From Kalmusia sp. IMI 367209 (lineage: Eukaryota; Ascomycota; Dothideomycetes; Pleosporales; Didymosphaeriaceae), in the NCBI GenBank assembly GCA_027946365.1, contig JAPEUQ010000017.1, positions 496,001-560,000 on the forward strand: a DNA stretch of 64,000 bases, in the 5' to 3' direction. This document shows, one piece after another, positions 33,363 through 46,043 of this stretch; position 1 is the first letter of the stretch, and each line of letters starts with the position of its first letter. Under the pieces are notes generated by a model that saw only the letters and a program-made list of their open reading frames with translations, did no database searches and had not been told where the DNA came from. Position numbers and translations under genes: made by a program.

Positions 33363-36300
33363 ATGACGCCCCAGCCCGCCGATGAGCCCCCCAACCCCGA
33401 CAATAAGAAATCCACGAATACCACGCCGCAGACGAGTGCTAAGGAACAGGAGGTCGAGTACGACGATTTTGGACTACCCATAAGAAAACCACGGGCACGT
33501 ACCCCGCAGAGTGATGAGGATGGGGCGGATGAGGGAAAAGAGGAGCTCAAGGATGCAACGTCCAGAACTGTGGGCAGGGACCAGGTCGCCCTGCCGGAAG
33601 GAGCGGTAGCAGAACCTGAGCCGACAGTCGAGAAATTAGAGTCTGTCAAGACGCAAGCGAAGCTGGACCTGGCCGTCAATGGGCATATCGAGGCAGAGCA
33701 ATTAAAGGTGGAGCCCACCAACCACAGCGAGCAGCTCTCCGAAGCAAATGATACTCTCGAAGGCAAGCACATTGAAGAGCCATCAGATAAAAGGAGTAGT
33801 ACTGGGCACACGCCGCATGCCGTTGGGGGGTTCTCCGAGTACTCGCACCAGCAGCTAGCACCCAAGGCTCCCGAGGAGACCAAGGACGAAGACGATGGCG
33901 AGTGGCAGACAATGCCTGCGTATGCGCGCTATGATATGTACGATGACGACAACAGGCTCATAGCTAAAGAGAATGTCGAGGAGCTGGAGGACATGCACGG
34001 CTACGGCAATGTCGGCGGTGCTGCGAAGGGGTACACGCGCGTCATCATGGACGACGATGTCGAGTCGGTGACAAGCATGGACGACAACACTGCATATTTA
34101 TTTAAAGAGAAGGGAACGACCCTGTTTGACGAAGATGAAGCGGCCCGCGACCCTCTCGCGCAGATGCAGACCACGAAGAACCTCCTCACCGAGGGGCAGC
34201 GTATAGCCTACGTTAGTCTCGTTCGATTAGCCATGGTGGAGATGGGAAAGCGATACACAGATCTCGAACGAAATAGGGGCACTAAGAAGATTCTAGACAT
34301 GGCACAGGAAACGACCCAGATGTGGTCACAAAAGATGATGGTTCGCCTGTACGCGCACATGGATATAAATCAATCTGAACAGATCATGATCGAGCAGCTG
34401 TCAGAACACGGCGTGGTACCTGCCGATCTGACGCCTGCTCTAATGCAGAATGCGCGGGTCAAAAACCCGGCTGCTGAGGATCTTGAGTCCACCAAAGATA
34501 CAGACTCAGCGCGACAATCTGTTTCCTCACCTCGTCCTGACTCTAGCTCAGAAAAGGGTAAATCGACAACGAGTCTCGGTCTGGATGACTATATGAGCAG
34601 CTCTCCGCCACCGCCATATGAGAATCACGAAGGCGAGGATCTACCAGCTGTCCGGACACCGTCCCAACTCCCCACCACTCAAAGTCTTGACATCGACCTA
34701 CGGTGGACTATTCTTTGCGATCTATTTTTGGTCCTCATTGCAGACTCTGTGTACGATGCGCGATCAAGACAGCTTCTAGAACAGGTTGGCAAATACCTGA
34801 CCGTAGATTGGTTGGAGATCTGCCGGTTTGAAAAGAGGGTCACGGAAGCTCTTGAGATGGAGGAAGAAGCCAGCAAGGAGAACTGGAACGAAGACGAACA
34901 CATGGAGACCCGCCGGAAGAAGGCACGCAACAGGCGACTGGCTCTGATGGGCCTTGCAACGGTTGGTGGTAGTCTCGTCATCGGACTGTCAGCTGGTCTG
35001 ATGGCTCCTCTCATTGGTGCCGGTCTCGCTGCTGGTTTTACAACTATCGGTGTTGCCGGTACCGGTGGTTTCCTTGCTGGTGCTGGAGGAGCTGCTATCA
35101 TCACCACTACCGGGGTAGTCAGTGGTGGTACGATTGCTGTAAGAGCCGCCAATCGACGAACAGGCTCCGTAAGGACTTTTGAATACCGCCCGCTGCATAA
35201 CAACAAGCGGGTGAACCTCATCGTCACCCTAGCCGGTTGGATGAATGGCAGCCTCGATGACGTTCGTTTACCTTATAGCACAGTCGACCCTGTCATGGGT
35301 GACATTTACTCAGTTCTCTGGGAGCCTGACATGCTTCGGAGTATGGGCGACACTATCAATATTCTAGCTACGGAGGTAAGGGGATAGCGTATACTGCTGG
35401 TAACTCACTGACACCTGCAGGCTCTCACTCAAGGTCTGCAGCAGGTGCTCGGAAGCACAATTCTTACCGCACTGATGGCAGCCATGACATTGCCCCTTGC
35501 TTTAACAAAGCTATCATATCTTATTGATAACCCTTGGGCTGTCTCCCAAGCCCGCGCTGACATGGCTGGACTCATCCTTGCTGATTCACTGATCGATCGC
35601 AATCTTGGAGCGCGGCCTATCACGCTTGTTGGATTCTCCCTGGGCGCTAGAGTCATATTCGCGTGTTTGAAAGAACTCGCCAACCGTGGGGCAGTGGGTC
35701 TCATTCAGAACGTATACATGTTTGGAACGCCGGTAGTGGCCAAAAAGGACGAGTATATCAAAACGAGGGCTATAGTTCCAGGGCGGTTTGTAAATGGATA
35801 TGCAACCAACGATTGGATTTTAGGTATGCAAATGCTATCCAAAATCTCTCTGTTCACCTCTAATCGTGCTTATAGGTTACCTCTTCCGAGCAACCAGCGG
35901 AGGCATCATGCAGATTGCAGGCCTCGCTCCTGTTCAAGTCACTGGCGTCGAAAACTTCAACGTCACAGAACTCGTACCTGGCCACATGGCCTACCGAGCA
36001 GCCATGCCAAAGCTTCTTCGTGAAGTTGGTTGGATAGTCGAGAGCGACGAATTCACTGAAATTGAAGACCCCGATCCCGAGAATCACGAGAAACGCCAAC
36101 GCGAACTCATCAACGAGATTGAGGAAGCTCGAAAGGAGCTGGAGAAGAAGCAAGAAAAGAAGGGCTTCAGCTTCTGGCGCAAGAAGAAAGCGCAGAAGAA
36201 AGACTGGGAGGTCTACGACGAAAAGTCACAGAGCACTATCAATAAGGACGAGGATCCGGCGAAGCTGGCCGAGAATCCTATTATGTTCGATGTCGATGCT

Positions 36301-36834
36301 ATTCGTGCGGAGGTTGCGGCACTCTCGGCGGACGGCATCGAAGTCAAAGAAATCAAGAGCACGTTGCCACCTATGAAAATCGACCTGTCGCAAACATCAC
36401 CCACTCCATACTCTGCGCTTAGGGAAACGAAGAGCTATAATGATAGTCTCGGTGTCGCATCCCAGAGCCCTGCTGGCCACAGTTCAAGCAATCTCTCTAC
36501 ACATTCTGGCGCTTCATATTCGCATACCAATGGCGAGGGAAAGAAGTCCTTCGATGAGTATGACGAGACGGCTGACGGCGGTATTAGCATGACTTTCGAC
36601 ACTTCTTTCAAGGGACCGTCGCCCTCGAGGTCACCGGTGCCCCCCGTGTATGAGTCCCCGAAACAGTCTTGGGATACGCCGAGCTGGAACGATAGCCTGG
36701 CTGAACGACCACCATTAAGGTCTTCACTGACGGAACCATCGAACGCGAATCTGGCGCCGGATCACAATGCGTGGGCCGATGAGTTCGATGATGATTTCGG
36801 CAAGGAGAAGGAAATGAAGATGACGTTTATGTGA
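33363..36834 (+). CDS. DUF726 / TMCO4-like alpha-beta hydrolase (yeast Mil1-like)
   Basis: Membrane-associated putative lipase; the yeast relative associates with clathrin-adaptor traffic. Exons 33363-35375, 35421-35823 and 35876-36834 give 1124 residues. The first 250 residues are acidic and disordered. A helical domain (TEGQRIAYVSLVRLAMVEMG, DLRWTILCDLFLVLIADSVY) follows, then a Gly/Ala-rich hydrophobic hairpin (around residues 525-590). The hydrolase domain then has LIVTLAGWMNG, YSVLWEP, and the nucleophile elbow ITLVGFSLGARVIF, ending with YMFGTPVV and FVNGYATNDW. The C-terminal 300 residues hold a Glu/Lys coiled coil and Ser/Pro-rich disorder. Start is the first ATG in frame. Introns are 45 and 52 nt. 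Confidence 0.9.
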
Positions 36835-37636
36835 TACCCCTGTGCATGAATGGGAACGGTGAGGGGAGGCATGCCGGACGACGTTTCCTGCTGATTGTTG
36901 TTTTGATCGCATGTTCAGCGCGCATTGCATTTGGGTCGGTCTTTGTGGCATCTTAAGGTTGGATCTGGCGTCTGTTGTTTACAGTCTCGCAGTAGGTATA
37001 CTGCCGGAGTTGTACATATTACTAGAATAACTCTATGCCCGGGGTGTCTTGACTCCCATTTTAGAGGGTTTACATAACCACTTTTAGAGCCACTTACACC
37101 CAGAGTGCCAAACCCTGCCCCTGCACGCCAAGGATGAACCATCCCAGGATACAGTGTATCGTCGTGAGATGTACAACAACGACGGAAGGACATGTAGACG
37201 GTATTTCCTGTCCATTTCATCTACTTCGCATTCAACTCACGTGTCAGAAGTTAATCTATAATTCAAATTCATACTTGATAATTGTCGACACTGGTTATTG
37301 AACTGAAGTTTCTCCCATTGCTACTTGAACCTACGGAAGCCCTCACGTTGCCATGTTGCTCAACGCTCCTTCATCGGATTCGCACAAGGCAAGTGACTAG
37401 AATTGACGCTTTACAAACACGCACCGACTCTGAATTTAGATATACGCTATTCGAGCTTGTGACCCCATCATTGGTGGGCTAATATATACGCTGACTGAAA
37501 TAGCCCCCAAGGCTGTAGGGTTGCTGCCCTTATCTCCATATCAACGTCCGCATCAAGGCTATAGCACGCAAGTGCAAACAGCGAATGCTTTTGTTGCCCC
37601 ACCTGAACTATTCTCAATATCAACACGAATGCATCA
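36835..37636. other. Intergenic, no gene seen
   Basis: About 800 bp of 3' flank and promoter; no open frame of note on either strand. Confidence 0.5.
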
Positions 37637-40015
37637 ATGAGTCTTCCCATGTATACAGCGAATGCGGCGCCGACTTCTTCTGTCGCTCCTCAGCCTTGCC
37701 GCCCGGCGCAGCCTTCCACTCCTCAGTCTGCCACTTCTCAGCCTTACATTCTGCCCCACCAACATCAATTTACAACCACAACCAGTACTTATAATCTAAA
37801 AGCGTACTTTTGGAGATCATTTCTTACCCTTATGGGACCTCTACTGGCTCTAGCATTCTTCGCTTTCATCTGTGGTGCATTTCTTGCCAGGCCTCCATTA
37901 AACGGTATCGCGAATACGCTTTCGGTCGACGCTCGATGGGTATTCTATGTCTGGGTTAGTCACTCCATGATAGTGCATTTTATGGCTCTACAGACACTGA
38001 TGTTAGAATTGGTACAGTTCATCGTCGTCATCTTTATGCTGGACTGGGCCAAAGCTGGCCTTGCCAATGCCGAAGCTGTCGCTCTTATGCATCGTTGTAC
38101 TGCCCCTCCAACGGCCACAGTGTTGATGTGGCACACTGATAACAAATGGGCTAACCCGCTTTGGTGGTTGCGTGCACTTCGCGGGGAGATCGTCGTCTTG
38201 CTGTCACCAAGAGAGCATGGGAAGAAAGAGACAGTATCACGGCCTGGCAGTTTGTGGTACTGTCTGAGCTTTGTCATGCTTCTTTTGTTTATCGCCCTTC
38301 CATTGAGCGGTCTCACCATGGAAGTCACGAGCGCGCAGGTTCGGACCGCGAATAGGGCTCGAATTTTTGGGCCAAATGCAACCACGTTCAACCAACGCAG
38401 CATCATCGATATGGAAAGAGAAATCCGTAGTAATTGGCGATCTGGGCGTCCGACTTCGCCTTTACAGGGTGCCCTGCTCTACGCGCCCAATGGGACTGAT
38501 GGGGCATCGGATTTGTACTTCAACGATAAAGCGACCCAGTATGCTGAGAGCATCGAGTTCTTCGCCGGCCCCGCTGTACACGAAACTATCGCTGGACGCG
38601 CCTGGGGGATGTGGGCCAACATCTCGTGCTTACCCGTTCACAAACACGAGCTACAGATGTTGCAAATCGACAACTTCACGTTTTCGGTTAACCCATGCGT
38701 TTATAATTGGTGTGATGGTGAAGCGACGGAGGGGAGTTACTGCAACCCCATTGGCTTCACCGAAACGTCGTCCCTACCGGTTGATTTCGCTGGCCACACT
38801 TGTGCTCAGGAACTCGCGTTTCCGAGATGGTACAACAAGACTGCAAGCAGCAACCTCTTCACTGGATTCTCATTTATTCTTGTCGTAGATGGAGCCGTTG
38901 TTGACCACGCGGAACAATACTCTCCATATATTCAAGATGACAGCCACGATATGAATACCTACGACAGCGTATTCAACAACCGGTCACAGCAGGAACCCAC
39001 CACTGCAATGTTGGAATTCTTCATTTGGGAAGGCAGCAGCAGTAAGATAAATGACACGGTGCTAGCAAATCTGACCAGCGGCCGATATCCAGGTCCGGTC
39101 GAAATTTTGAACCATCCTCTCAACGAGGTATACCCAGATGAACGCCCAAATTTTGCCGGCATCGCCGTCCACTGTGAAATCACCAGCGCGGTGGGCTATG
39201 CAGACTTAGACCCAGCGCACCGAACCTTCTCGAGATTCCGCCCCAGCAGAGCCGCCTCAAACTCCGAGTTATATTCAGATCAGAACGATGTCGACACGCC
39301 ACAATATTTAGCACTGCGGACATTGACCAGAGACGAAGACCAGAACGAAGACAACGAGCCTCTTGGTATTATCTACGCCGGTAATCAAACGCACCCTTGG
39401 GCCGAGAGTGATGATACCTGGTTTGCTTTACACACGGCTGTTGGATCGAGCGCGCTAGCCCCTGATTGGAGCCAAGTCGACCCATCTCGCACAGACGGCC
39501 CACAGATACAATTCCATGCTTTAACACCCCAAGACGTGCAGCTAGCCATGTACAAGCTCCTCGGTGAAAGCGTGATCGAGCTTATGGGCGAGGGCGGCAT
39601 CGATCAGTACGAGGAAAATCTGTATGCGTTCGAGACTAGATCTTATCTTACCACAGGAGCCGTCCCCTGGATACTAGTCCTCATTATACTCACTCTTTGG
39701 GCTGTATTAATGTCCGGAAGTGCAGTCTGGATCTTTCTCTTTGCGGGTCGAAGATGGGCGCCTTCGCTCAATGGGTTTGAGATGTTCAAGTTTGGCGCTC
39801 AGTATGCGGGGGAGGTCGATGAGCTTGAGGATATCGATTTTCAGGGGTGCAAGTCTGTGCTGGACAGAGTGCCAGGCATGGTGGGCATGCTGCCTGGGAC
39901 TGGAGGCCGTCAGAGTGGGCCGGGGTTTGTGGGCTTGAGTGAGAATGAAGCGAGCCGGGATGCAGAGTACACTTTGGATCGAAGGCAAGCTGCTGTTGTC
40001 AGACCGGGGCCTTGA
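37637..40015 (+). CDS. Fungal transmembrane protein of unknown function
   Basis: Not recognised as a named family. Single-exon reading frame, 792 residues, starting MSLPMYTANAAP. A Pro/Gln/Ser/Thr-rich N-terminus (residues 1-55) is followed by hydrophobic helices near residues 60-85, 100-135 and 210-230, a long polar domain of about 450 residues with several N-x-S/T sequons (for example NATT, NISC, NKTA, NLTS) and paired cysteines (CVYNWCDGEATEGSYC), and a last helix near 675-705 (WILVLIILTLWAVLMSGSAVWIF). The layout suggests a large extracytoplasmic domain held by flanking helices. Similar architectures are common as expanded hypothetical proteins in Dothideomycetes; that is recollection only. 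The hydrophobic stretch near 37950-38040 could hide a short intron, but the one candidate breaks the frame. Confidence 0.7.
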   Translation: MSLPMYTANAAPTSSVAPQPCRPAQPSTPQSATSQPYILPHQHQFTTTTSTYNLKAYFWRSFLTLMGPLLALAFFAFICGAFLARPPLNGIANTLSVDARWVFYVWVSHSMIVHFMALQTLMLELVQFIVVIFMLDWAKAGLANAEAVALMHRCTAPPTATVLMWHTDNKWANPLWWLRALRGEIVVLLSPREHGKKETVSRPGSLWYCLSFVMLLLFIALPLSGLTMEVTSAQVRTANRARIFGPNATTFNQRSIIDMEREIRSNWRSGRPTSPLQGALLYAPNGTDGASDLYFNDKATQYAESIEFFAGPAVHETIAGRAWGMWANISCLPVHKHELQMLQIDNFTFSVNPCVYNWCDGEATEGSYCNPIGFTETSSLPVDFAGHTCAQELAFPRWYNKTASSNLFTGFSFILVVDGAVVDHAEQYSPYIQDDSHDMNTYDSVFNNRSQQEPTTAMLEFFIWEGSSSKINDTVLANLTSGRYPGPVEILNHPLNEVYPDERPNFAGIAVHCEITSAVGYADLDPAHRTFSRFRPSRAASNSELYSDQNDVDTPQYLALRTLTRDEDQNEDNEPLGIIYAGNQTHPWAESDDTWFALHTAVGSSALAPDWSQVDPSRTDGPQIQFHALTPQDVQLAMYKLLGESVIELMGEGGIDQYEENLYAFETRSYLTTGAVPWILVLIILTLWAVLMSGSAVWIFLFAGRRWAPSLNGFEMFKFGAQYAGEVDELEDIDFQGCKSVLDRVPGMVGMLPGTGGRQSGPGFVGLSENEASRDAEYTLDRRQAAVVRPGP

Positions 40016-40889
40016 CTTCGTATCTTTACCACCAAAGTGCTATATGTAAGGTTGCAGGCTTGATAAACCTATTAGCAATCTAGAGGTTTTTCTCAGGAGC
40101 CCTAGTTTTGTCCTCACGTCTGCTTGCATGGTGATTATATTCCTCGTGCAGCAGTTGTAGAATAAGGTATTTCTCATTCACTAAAGCCAACTGACATTTA
40201 CTTGATACACCTAGTACGAACCTCATTGTGATGGGCTAGATCCATGAGTACCTGCAAGCGGGCAAGATTGAGGATCTGGTTGGGGCCCCGCGTCCAGGGG
40301 CATCCCATTCATAAAACATCAACGAAGCGAGCTGAAGCCTTGCTGGTCTGACTTTGCATACGTTTTGAGAATCGCTTGGGGTATATAGTTGTACTGATGA
40401 TCATATAGATTCAAGCGCCCGTTACACTCATATAAAGCTCTTAACTCTGGACAGTGATCGGGAGTGGCCGTGACAGGAGCTGTACTTATGTTGGAGAGTT
40501 AAGGAAAGAGATAAGGAAGAAGGCAAGCAAGAAGAGAGTGAGCATTTGATGGACGTTGAAAATGGCGGGTTAATGGGCGAGGAGTTATTCCCGATCAGGT
40601 TGAGCGCATGGACTGAACTAAACCTAAAGAGGGAATTTCCGGAGAGAGATGACTGCACTATTGAGTGACCAAAGCTGTTGCTATATATCTAGGCAATTGT
40701 AGATCAGATAGGAGATATACTTGTGTGAGATGCGAGGCACTACTCATCGCACGTTGATCGTGGACAAGTCCAGAGCTCAGCCCTATTCCCTCGCGTGGAA
40801 AGCGGCGGAGTCTCCGGAGATAACAGCCGTGTGACCTCGCTATATAAAGTCAAGTATAGCTGCACGCTGCGTCCCATGACAACAGCATC
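40016..40889. other. Intergenic, no gene seen
   Basis: Spacer between the transmembrane protein and the short-chain dehydrogenase. A TATATAAAG element lies at about 40840, some 50 bp before the ATG at 40890. Confidence 0.45.
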
Positions 40890-42146
40890 ATGGGGCAGAA
40901 ATACTCAGCGCTATTCAACCAAACGTTTTTCTTGCCGCAACCGGCTTTTACCGAGGAGGAATTGGGTGATCAAAGCGGGAAAGTACGTATCAATGGTACA
41001 CTATAGACAATGTGTTCATCTTCATGGCTGGTTGGATCAAACCCATTGATGTCTGTCAGCCATCGCATCAATGCGTCGATATTAAACTTAATGTGACACG
41101 GCTAATACGAAAGTAAGTCTAGGTCGTCATAATCACGGGTGGGTATGCTGGCATCGGCCTCGCACTAGCACACATCCTCTATGTCGCAAACGCAACCATC
41201 TATCTCGCCGGACGCTCCCCTTCCAAGGCATCCACTGCAATAGAAGAACTCAAAAATGCATCCCCAGAATCAAAAGGTCGTGTCGAATTCCTACATCTTG
41301 ACCTCGCGGACCTGCCCACCATCAAGCCCGCCGTCCAATCTTTCTTCGCCAAAGAGTCTCGCCTCGATGTCCTAGTCAACAACGCAGGCATCATGTGGCC
41401 GCCCGAAGGTAGCCGGAGCGTGCAGGGCTATGACTTGCAGGTTGCGACGAATGTTTATGGCCCGTTTTTGCTGACACTGTTGCTGCATCCTTTGCTTGCT
41501 GAGACGGCGAAGGGGAGCGATGAGGGGAAGGTAAGGGTGGTGTGGGCGGGGAGTATTGGGGTCGACATGGCGGCGCCGGAGGGGAGTGTGTTATTTGAGA
41601 GGGAAGGAGAATTGGTGCGCGTAAAGGAAGGGCTGGGGTATATGGCGATGTATGGCGAGAGTAAGTGCGGGAACGTGATGCTTGGGATTGAGGGATCTAG
41701 AAGATGGGGTGAAGAGGGAATTATTCATGCGGTGAGGGTTGCCTTTTGACGTCTGGGAACGTTTAGAGACAAGAAAACGGCTGACTCAGAGCAGAGTTTC
41801 AATCCTGGTAATTTGGTGACGGACTTGACGCGGCATGCGAGTTGGATCCAGAAGCTGTCTCTTAAACCGCTTCTATATCCGGTGAAGTTCGGGGCTTATA
41901 CAGAGTTGTTCGCCGGTAAGTGGCCCTTTCTGCGAATTGGATGATTTGGGGAAGTGTGCTAATGAGATAGGCTGGTCGCCCGAGATAACGAAGGAGAAAA
42001 GTGGGTGCTATGTGCTTCCATGGGGTCGGATTGGAGGGTACAACTCGGGGCTCGAGAAAGCAGTGAAGCGTGTAGAAGATGGCGGGGAAGGGAAAGCGGA
42101 GAAGCTGTGGGAGGTATGTTGGGAGATCTGTCGGCCGTATATGTAG
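40890..42146 (+). CDS. Short-chain dehydrogenase/reductase
   Basis: NAD(P)-dependent oxidoreductase of the classical/retinol-dehydrogenase-like SDR type; substrate unknown. Four exons, 40890-40982, 41123-41731, 41795-41915 and 41971-42146, give 332 residues. Coenzyme motif VVIITGGYAGIGLALA (TGxxxGIG), AGRSPSK with the basic residue favouring NADP, LDLADL, VNNAGIMWPPEG (NNAG), the catalytic Ser in VVWAGSIG, and YGESKCGN giving Tyr-x-x-x-Lys. SFNPGNLVTDL follows the active site as usual. The N-terminal MGQKYSALFNQTFFLPQP is the common fungal leader for this branch. Intron 1 is long for the window (140 nt). Confidence 0.9.
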
Positions 42147-45100
42147 AGATTTCAAAGTCTAGATGCAGTTTAGATAGCTACTCATGTCGCTGCACTTAGC
42201 TAGTGACTGCAAGATGATTGCGCCTGATTAGTACTATATGAAAACAATTGCTCTGCCACCGTGAAATATCCTAGCTTAGAAGTTTCAATTGGGACATCAT
42301 CAGTGTAGCATATCAACAAGATCGAAGACAAAGAGACGTCGGAAGTATAGGCAACGATACTCGGAAGGTTCTTGCTTCGAAATGCCAAATGTACTAAAGG
42401 TTGAACTCGACGAAAGGGCGATGCAGAGGCACCTAGTCAGATTTCCAAGACATAGATGAAATAGATTCAAGGAGCTATCTTCCTAATTACCAAATTGGAG
42501 ATGGTGCTCGGTCTGTTGCTGGGTTGCTCTTGTCCGGCGAATACATAAGAGTGATGCTTCGAATCCTGTACCGGATATCTAGACCGATAATTAGCTGCAT
42601 CTCAACAGTCCACCAAGTTGATGCAACAAAAAACCCAGAGATAAAGAATGGTGTATTGAGAAATTCTTCGGGAAGTGGGGTAGTGGGCGCGGGGAAGTCG
42701 ACCATGACTCGCGGTGCGTTACCAAGACTCTAGAGTGGTCGGGGCCCGTCTCCAAGAATTATAGAGCATGAATACGAGCCGCTAGTTCAATGTCTCCCAC
42801 ATAATGTTTACCTGGGTATTTTATCTTGTAAACTAGACAGTAGGTGCATGTTAGCCTCATGCCAGCTTGCCAAGGCATCATCAGTAGTCAGCTGGGACAT
42901 GATATCAGCATTATTGATCTATCGCAGAATTCTTGCGTCACACTGAGATTGAGCTTGACGAGTATCCTAGAATAGACAGAGCCCAATTCAGTTAACATAA
43001 TGTTGCACGTGCATAGAGATCTAGCCTACCATACAACGAAGCATTGCCGAGAGCGCATGTGAAGCTTGCCATACCACAAGAAAGCATAAGGCTGAACAGC
43101 ATCCTGGGGCATAGCTAAAATGCTGACATCGAAAGCTGCTTTCGCTAAAGCCTGCTTGAAGGGTACATCAGCTGAAACGAAAGGCGTTCTCTTAGTAGTG
43201 CCCGGTGTTAGGCTCGGCACTCCCGTCACTCGCTTTTGTCCGCGTTCTACCGCAGCGAGGCTTTTTGCGATTGCCGATCCTAGTTAGGTTATGCATGAAA
43301 CTTCCAGAAATATCTCTAGCTTCTTTAATCAAGTCTAATTCGGGAGTTGATGAAGCGGTCTTCTATCTCGCGTTGTCCATAGCTCTAGATCAAATTCAAG
43401 ATCAATCGTTCCTCCAGCCTGGACCTGAATTCAGTGTTAGCTCAGATCAAGTAGCGTTCGGAGAAGAGACTATATGGTTTTTTCACTGGGATGTCATTTG
43501 AAAGAGTGATCATGTCGCAGGGTACTAGCTGAGGATTATAGCCCGATGAATACGACGTATTCGAGCTATGTAGCTGTGCCGGGTCGTAGTTCAGGATCAT
43601 GGACGCCTCAAGGGAATATCCCAGATGATTTGACTTGTGATATGCAAGGCCTCTGCAATCGATGCGGTGTCTCGGTCCAGTATTGCGCGAAGCTCAAACT
43701 CAGGTGTGGTATGTCCTTGGCATGCTGCAAGCCAATATTGACAAGATGACCTTTCGCCCCACGATTCGCCCTGCACTGCGTCCGCATCAAAGCGCTTACG
43801 AGCGACCAGGTGAGCGTCAGACCATAGGAGCAGCTGATGCTTTGCTCGCGACGCAGAAAGACCCATGCTAAGGACCCGCAGACTCCATGTATGGTAAAAA
43901 GCTTTTTGAATGATCGCACTTGGTCTTGAACGGAAAGTCAAAGATCACACTAGAGAGACCCTACAGAAAAAGGCAAAAGAATAACAGTACTACAGCATCG
44001 AAATTTGTCAGATTCAATATGGATTTAAAGTCCTCTGGGTAGACTCCCCATAGACCGGAAAGTCCTTGCTGTGCTGGCTGCCAGCATCACTCCCTAGTCT
44101 TTTCGCGCGGAAGCATACTGATACGAACATGTGCAAGGATTTGCCGGAGAAGATTAAGATCCGGCCCAAACGCCAGGTCATGCTGCCGCAAGTGCAGTGA
44201 TCGCCTTCCGTCTTGATCCCGATGAAGTGGTCCAAATTAGCCGCTTTCTTCGGAGAATTAGCATTATCAACACTGTTCATGTATAATGTAAAGAGGTTAC
44301 ACTATTGAGTATAGAACACGATACCATTTGAAATAGGCCGCTTTCGTGTAAGCGGCCGCATTTTCCTCCCTAGGATGGCGGGCGGGCGGACAACGCATAC
44401 CGCGCAGCCAGTGCATGTGCGTAGGATGCCCTTGAATACCAACCGGGCACTTCGCCGCAAGCCCGCGTATGGGCCAAGGCCGTCATCACGAAGAAGCGGC
44501 TGAAAGATTGGCGACGAGAATGGTGGCTTGCGGATCTGCTCGCTTGCTTAGCCAAATCGAACTAATCACGTGAATGAAACCACACTTCAGGATTAGCGGC
44601 GATCGTAAGACAGATCAGTCCAGACTTCATCTTCACTTCGGCCCTCATATTACTCCTCATCCCGCGGCCCGTTTGCATGGCCGCACCTTTAGCGGCTCAT
44701 ACTATGTTCAGATTTCGGAGTTTTAATGATCCATCAACCACTTTCATCATGTCTATTTTAAGCCCATAGCTCTGAAGACGAAGCTATCTAAACGGAGTTC
44801 AGCCGTATATGCCGCTCCACCATGCATGCAGCCATCTTCCGGTCAAGATTTCTGCCAAGCAAATATGCATGCTGAGAAACATTAGACCTACTATTCGCTT
44901 GTCGCGTTTGTTGTCACGTCCTTCTTGTCAGACCTCAGCTGTGGCTAATGTTGCCAAGATACGGCCAACACAACACCATTGGCCTTCTGCCTAGGACTTC
45001 GCCTTGCTTTACTACATTTGCTCTGTCTTAAGCAAAGATTTCTGACTAACTATGGGACCTCGCGTGCCTAGTTCTTCTCAGTCCGCTGCCGCGCCGTATG

Positions 45101-46043
45101 TCTCGAACATTACGAAGAGCGGTGCATCCTGCGTTTTTAGAGAAACACGCCTATGCGCATATGAACCATCACATCCAGATCCGTTATGGCTGTACTTGCT
45201 TAGTACTTTGAATGAGATACCTCTCAGCGAAGTTCTTGACAGCATATATTTCCATACAACAATAGCGAACAAAATGTATGAGACGGAAGAGTTGCATCTT
45301 TGTCATTAGGTGATGCTCCGAACATAGAATGCCAGCTTTCTGAGCTGGCATCGCCACGCGTATGGCCTTACTTGAATCAAACCCAATCGAGGTCGGTGGT
45401 GGATAGACCTAGACCGAGTCAGAGCTTGGCACTGATGGTCTGTTGTTCAACAAGTTGTGTAGCTGAGTGTGAAGCCACAGGAGGAAGTGGGCGGATACTC
45501 TACGACCCGCTCTTCAGTGCTACTAGCAGGCGAGAGGGTCTTTTCCAGGACTACGAGCCGCCTCTCAGGTCCCGCTGGCGCCTGAGCTTTGGCCCCTTCT
45601 CATCGCGGCGCACGTGGCATAGACTCCCAAAGCTTAGACGCATTTTCAAGCTTCCCAAGGAACGCTCACAGACAAACGCCCACAGATAAGCCGCCAGCTT
45701 CGACGTATACGAGAAAATCTTCGAGCCACATTGCCGCCTGCCTAGCATTCTTGCATCTAAGCGAATCTCGAACTATGCGTCTCGGACTTCCCAATGAATC
45801 CTTGCGGTGCATTCGCCTAGACTACATGATGGTGGGAGCTATGGCACATCTGTTGTCTCCGCAGGGTTTGGAGGCTATTGAATTGGGCGCTCGTGGAGAG
45901 TCCAGAACCCTCGTACCCTAGCAGTTGTTCCAGTATAAAGTACAGCCCAAAGGCTTCTCGATATGTACTTTTCCAGCAAAGTGCCTCAAACCTGCTCAGA
46001 GAAGCTTTGGTCGGTTGACTAGAGTTACCTTTCGGCCTTCATC
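42147..46043. other. Gene-poor stretch, no supportable gene
   Basis: About 3.9 kb in which all open frames are short (under 130 codons), frequently overlap on both strands and do not match known families by eye. A minus-strand segment near 43600-43940 and plus-strand frames near 45050-45310 and 45590-45920 stay open longest. They could be relics, but nothing identifiable supports that. Confidence 0.5.

Noticed and set aside
37940..38010. A 52-nt intron in the transmembrane protein (GTTAGT...TTAG)
   Set aside because: Its removal shifts the long downstream frame, and without it the frame is open.
43597..43941. HET-like relic in the 42-46 kb stretch
   Set aside because: A few words such as LLLWSDA recall HET domains but no ordered set of landmarks follows.
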